Assembly: GCA_026713485.1 (NCBI GenBank)
Contig: JAPOOK010000027.1
Span: 1 to 51,143, forward strand
Length of the DNA stretch: 51,143 nt
Reading direction: 5' to 3'
From: Chloroflexota bacterium
GTDB lineage: Bacteria; Chloroflexota; Dehalococcoidia; UBA6926
The notes beneath the pieces were generated by a model. The model had not been told where the DNA came from. It ran no database searches and worked only from the letters and a program-made list of their open reading frames with translations. The first letter of the stretch is position 1, and every line of letters starts with the position of its first letter. The translations under genes were made by a program, and so were the position numbers. Below are positions 49,321 through 51,143 of this stretch, one piece after another.

Positions 49321-49526
49321 TCCACGTTTGCCTCGCCATTTGAGTCCAGAATGGCGTCACGGTCATAATCATAGAACGGCACGGGCCTGTAATCACCGCG
49401 ATCCGGCAGTTCCAACTCCACATCATGCCGGGTGAAGTGTTTGAGCAGCCACTCGTTGATCGGCAACTTATCCTCGTGTGGCTGTTGGTGCTGCTCCGAG
49501 CGGGCCTTCCTTGCCTCGACCATCAT
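49317..49526 (-). CDS. Putative antitoxin partner of the PIN toxin
   Basis: A 69-residue protein starting at a double ATG with GGAGAGGA upstream. The N-terminus is basic (MMVEARKARSEQHQQ). The C-terminal half is acidic (YDYDRDAILDSNGEANVE), fitting a toxin-wrapping tail. I do not recognise a standard VapB DNA-binding fold. The call rests on size and four-base overlap with the toxin gene. TATACT at 49563-49568 (minus strand) may be its -10 box. Confidence 0.68.
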   Translation of the reverse strand: MMVEARKARSEQHQQPHEDKLPINEWLLKHFTRHDVELELPDRGDYRPVPFYDYDRDAILDSNGEANVE

Positions 49527-49591
49527 TCCTCTCCGTCACAATCCAGTCCATGTACGGCGTCCAGTATACGGGGATTGGGGCGCGGGGGTGG

Positions 49592-51142
49592 CTAGGAGAG
49601 GAGGGCAGTCTCCCACGTGGTGGCGGCATCGGAGAGCGGGATATCGATGAGGCCGGTGATGGTGAGGGAGTCGCCACCCACAGCGCCGATCTCACACATT
49701 GCGACTCCGTTTTGCTCGCACAATCTGCGGAGCGCATTCAGGTGATCTGAGGCGGTGGACACAACGATACGCGCGGGCGCTTCGCCAAACAGGGTCGCGT
49801 CGGTGCGGTCGTTCTCTGCCAGGTCAAGTTCAAGGGATGCTCCAGTACCGCCGATGGCGCAGGATTCTGCCACAGCGACGGCAAGGCCACCCTCTGAGAC
49901 GTCGTGGGCGGAGGTGATGAGCCCCCGGGTGATGGCCTCACGCAAGAGGGTTTGCACTCGGGCCTCGGCGTCGAGATCGACAGCTGGGCGTCCGGCCACG
50001 GTGTTGTGGATGCGGGAGAGGTATTCGCTTGCGCCGAGCGTTTCAATGGAGAGTTCGGCGGAAGATGCGCCTAAGAGGATGACGCGGTCGCCCTCGTTGC
50101 GGAAGCCAGCACCGGCATGGTGGGAGAGGTCATCGAGCAGGCCGACCATCCCCACCGTCGGCGTGGGGTCGATGGGGCCGTCGGCGGACTCGTTGTAGAG
50201 GCTGACGTTGCCGCTGATGACGGGGATGTTGAGGGCACGGCAGGCGTCGGCCATGCCGCGGATGGCCTGCTCAAATTGGTAGGCGATGGGTTCTCGCTCG
50301 GGGTTGCCGAAGTTGAGGCAGTCCGTGATGGCAAGCGGGCGCGCGCCGACGCATGAGAGGTTACGGGCGGCCTCAATGACGGTGAGGGCTCCGCCGGCGT
50401 AGGGGTCGAGAAAGCATGCGCGGGAGTTGACGTCGATGGTGAGGGCGATGCCTTTGTTGGTTCCCTTGATACGGAGGACAGCGGCATCAGCGTCGCCCGG
50501 GGGCAGGACGGTGTTGTTGCCGACCTGGTGGTCGTATTGCCGGTAAACGGGGCGTTTGCTGGCCAGGGAGGGGGTGGCGAGCATTTGGAGTAGGGTGTCG
50601 TTCCAATCTGAGGGCTGGGGGAGATCGGAGAGATCATGGTCGCGGAGGGCGGCGATTGCAGGGTCTTCGACGCCGGAGAGTTCGTAGGCGGGGGGCTCGG
50701 TGAGGGCGGCAATGGGCATGTCACCGACAATCTCGCCGTTATCGCGGATGATCGCACGGTCGCCGTCGGTCACAACACCTATCTCATCGCAGGCGAGTTC
50801 CCACTTATCGCAGATGGCGCGGGTCTTGGAGACGTTTTCAGGGGGGACGACGAGGAGCATTCGCTCCTGGGATTCGGAGAGCATGATTTCGTAGGCTGAC
50901 ATGCCGTCCTCGCGGCGCGGGACGCGGGCGACATCTATATCAACGCCGTTGTTGGCGCGGGCTGCGCACTCGATGACGGAGCTGGTGAGGCCTCCCGCGC
51001 CGAGGTCCTGCATACCAACGAGGAGGCCGGCCTGGGCAATCTCAAGGCAGCCCTCAAGCACGAGTTTTTCGAGGAAGGGGTTGCCGACCTGTACGGCGGG
51101 GCGTCGCTCTGCGGACTCTTCGGAGAGGTCGACAGAGGCGAA
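49592..51142 (-). CDS. purL: Phosphoribosylformylglycinamidine synthase subunit II, C-terminal part (5' end beyond window)
   Basis: The frame is open to the right edge of the window, so the start lies outside. The visible 516 residues read FASVDLSEESAERRPAVQVGNPFLEKLVLEGCLEI, QDLGAGGLTSSVIECAARANNGVDIDVARVPRREDGMSAYEIMLSESQERMLLVV and later CLNFGNPEREPIAYQF, all PurL. PurL makes FGAM from FGAR, ATP and ammonia in purine synthesis. The N-terminal catalytic His region is not included. The last visible part is the C-terminal AIRS-like domain (SAHDVSEGGLAVAVAESCAIGG). Confidence 0.96.
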   Translation of the reverse strand, partial: FASVDLSEESAERRPAVQVGNPFLEKLVLEGCLEIAQAGLLVGMQDLGAGGLTSSVIECAARANNGVDIDVARVPRREDGMSAYEIMLSESQERMLLVVPPENVSKTRAICDKWELACDEIGVVTDGDRAIIRDNGEIVGDMPIAALTEPPAYELSGVEDPAIAALRDHDLSDLPQPSDWNDTLLQMLATPSLASKRPVYRQYDHQVGNNTVLPPGDADAAVLRIKGTNKGIALTIDVNSRACFLDPYAGGALTVIEAARNLSCVGARPLAITDCLNFGNPEREPIAYQFEQAIRGMADACRALNIPVISGNVSLYNESADGPIDPTPTVGMVGLLDDLSHHAGAGFRNEGDRVILLGASSAELSIETLGASEYLSRIHNTVAGRPAVDLDAEARVQTLLREAITRGLITSAHDVSEGGLAVAVAESCAIGGTGASLELDLAENDRTDATLFGEAPARIVVSTASDHLNALRRLCEQNGVAMCEIGAVGGDSLTITGLIDIPLSDAATTWETALLS

Positions 51143-51143
51143 G

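Noticed and set aside
1-51143. CRISPR array, insertion sequences, integrases or prophage genes
   Set aside because: I saw no regularly spaced repeats, transposase motifs, integrase or phage structural genes on either strand. Degraded short elements could be missed by eye.
1-51143. selA, selB, selD or tRNA-Sec in the window
   Set aside because: None of the genes matches these families and only one tRNA (Val) is seen. The machinery, if present, must lie elsewhere.

Overview
The window reads as a chromosomal segment of a free-living, aerobically respiring, fairly high-G+C bacterium. The lineage is an inference: an Alternative Complex III operon, a double-length CaiB-type CoA transferase, hydantoinase HyuA/HyuB genes, NodI/NodJ-type export, DUF3179 lipoproteins and proline/threonine-rich lipoprotein linkers together suggest Chloroflexota, perhaps the SAR202/Dehalococcoidia side. 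No rRNA is present to confirm this. Both ends cut genes: an MMPL-type transporter at the left and purL at the right.

The most interesting find is at 8.5-12.3 kb. Three genes each carry one in-frame TGA exactly where a redox cysteine belongs, in a U-x-x-C motif: a DUF3179 lipoprotein (TGA at 9051-9053) and two tandem TlpA/ResA-like thioredoxin lipoproteins (TGA at 12019-12021 and 11084-11086, minus strand). Each frame stays open and family-like after the TGA. Each TGA is followed, 16-20 bases on, by the loop of a hairpin suited to a bacterial SECIS element. A second DUF3179 protein in the same window (31.1-32.7 kb) has ordinary cysteines at those positions. I therefore call three selenoproteins that routine gene finding would split or truncate. 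No selenocysteine machinery gene lies in the window.

Layout. 0-5 kb: transporter end, amino-acid-type solute-binding lipoprotein, a trypsin-fold lipoprotein whose catalytic Ser and Asp are replaced, tRNA-Val(GAC), and a small exported protein. 5-8.4 kb: HExxH protein and a tandem CoA transferase. 8.6-17.1 kb: the selenoproteins, an alpha/beta hydrolase, and a minus-strand operon (two small proteins, hyuA, hyuB, two Sec-thioredoxins). 17-19.8 kb: MFS transporter, membrane protein, and a decayed toxin-antitoxin-like patch. 19.8-25.7 kb: ABC-2 exporter, rmuC, a TPR-like protein, and a Fic protein of lower G+C. 25.7-28.6 kb: thrB-lysC-glycosyltransferase. 28.6-35.8 kb: Nmad3-like protein, queG, DUF805 protein, Cys-type DUF3179, quinone-reductase-like protein, pncB, and a fragment of an aspartic-protease-like gene.

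35.8-43.9 kb is one minus-strand operon for Alternative Complex III, a quinol:electron-acceptor oxidoreductase: a small membrane protein, pentaheme cytochrome c, molybdopterin-oxidoreductase-like subunit, four-cluster Fe-S subunit, two NrfD-type membrane subunits, a DUF3341 subunit and a monoheme cytochrome c. A TTGACA promoter precedes it. 44.1-48.75 kb is a replication operon (rplI, dnaB, a DnaD-like gene, a loader ATPase with two AAA+ domains, and a HIT gene) behind a near-consensus promoter. A VapBC-type pair and purL close the window.
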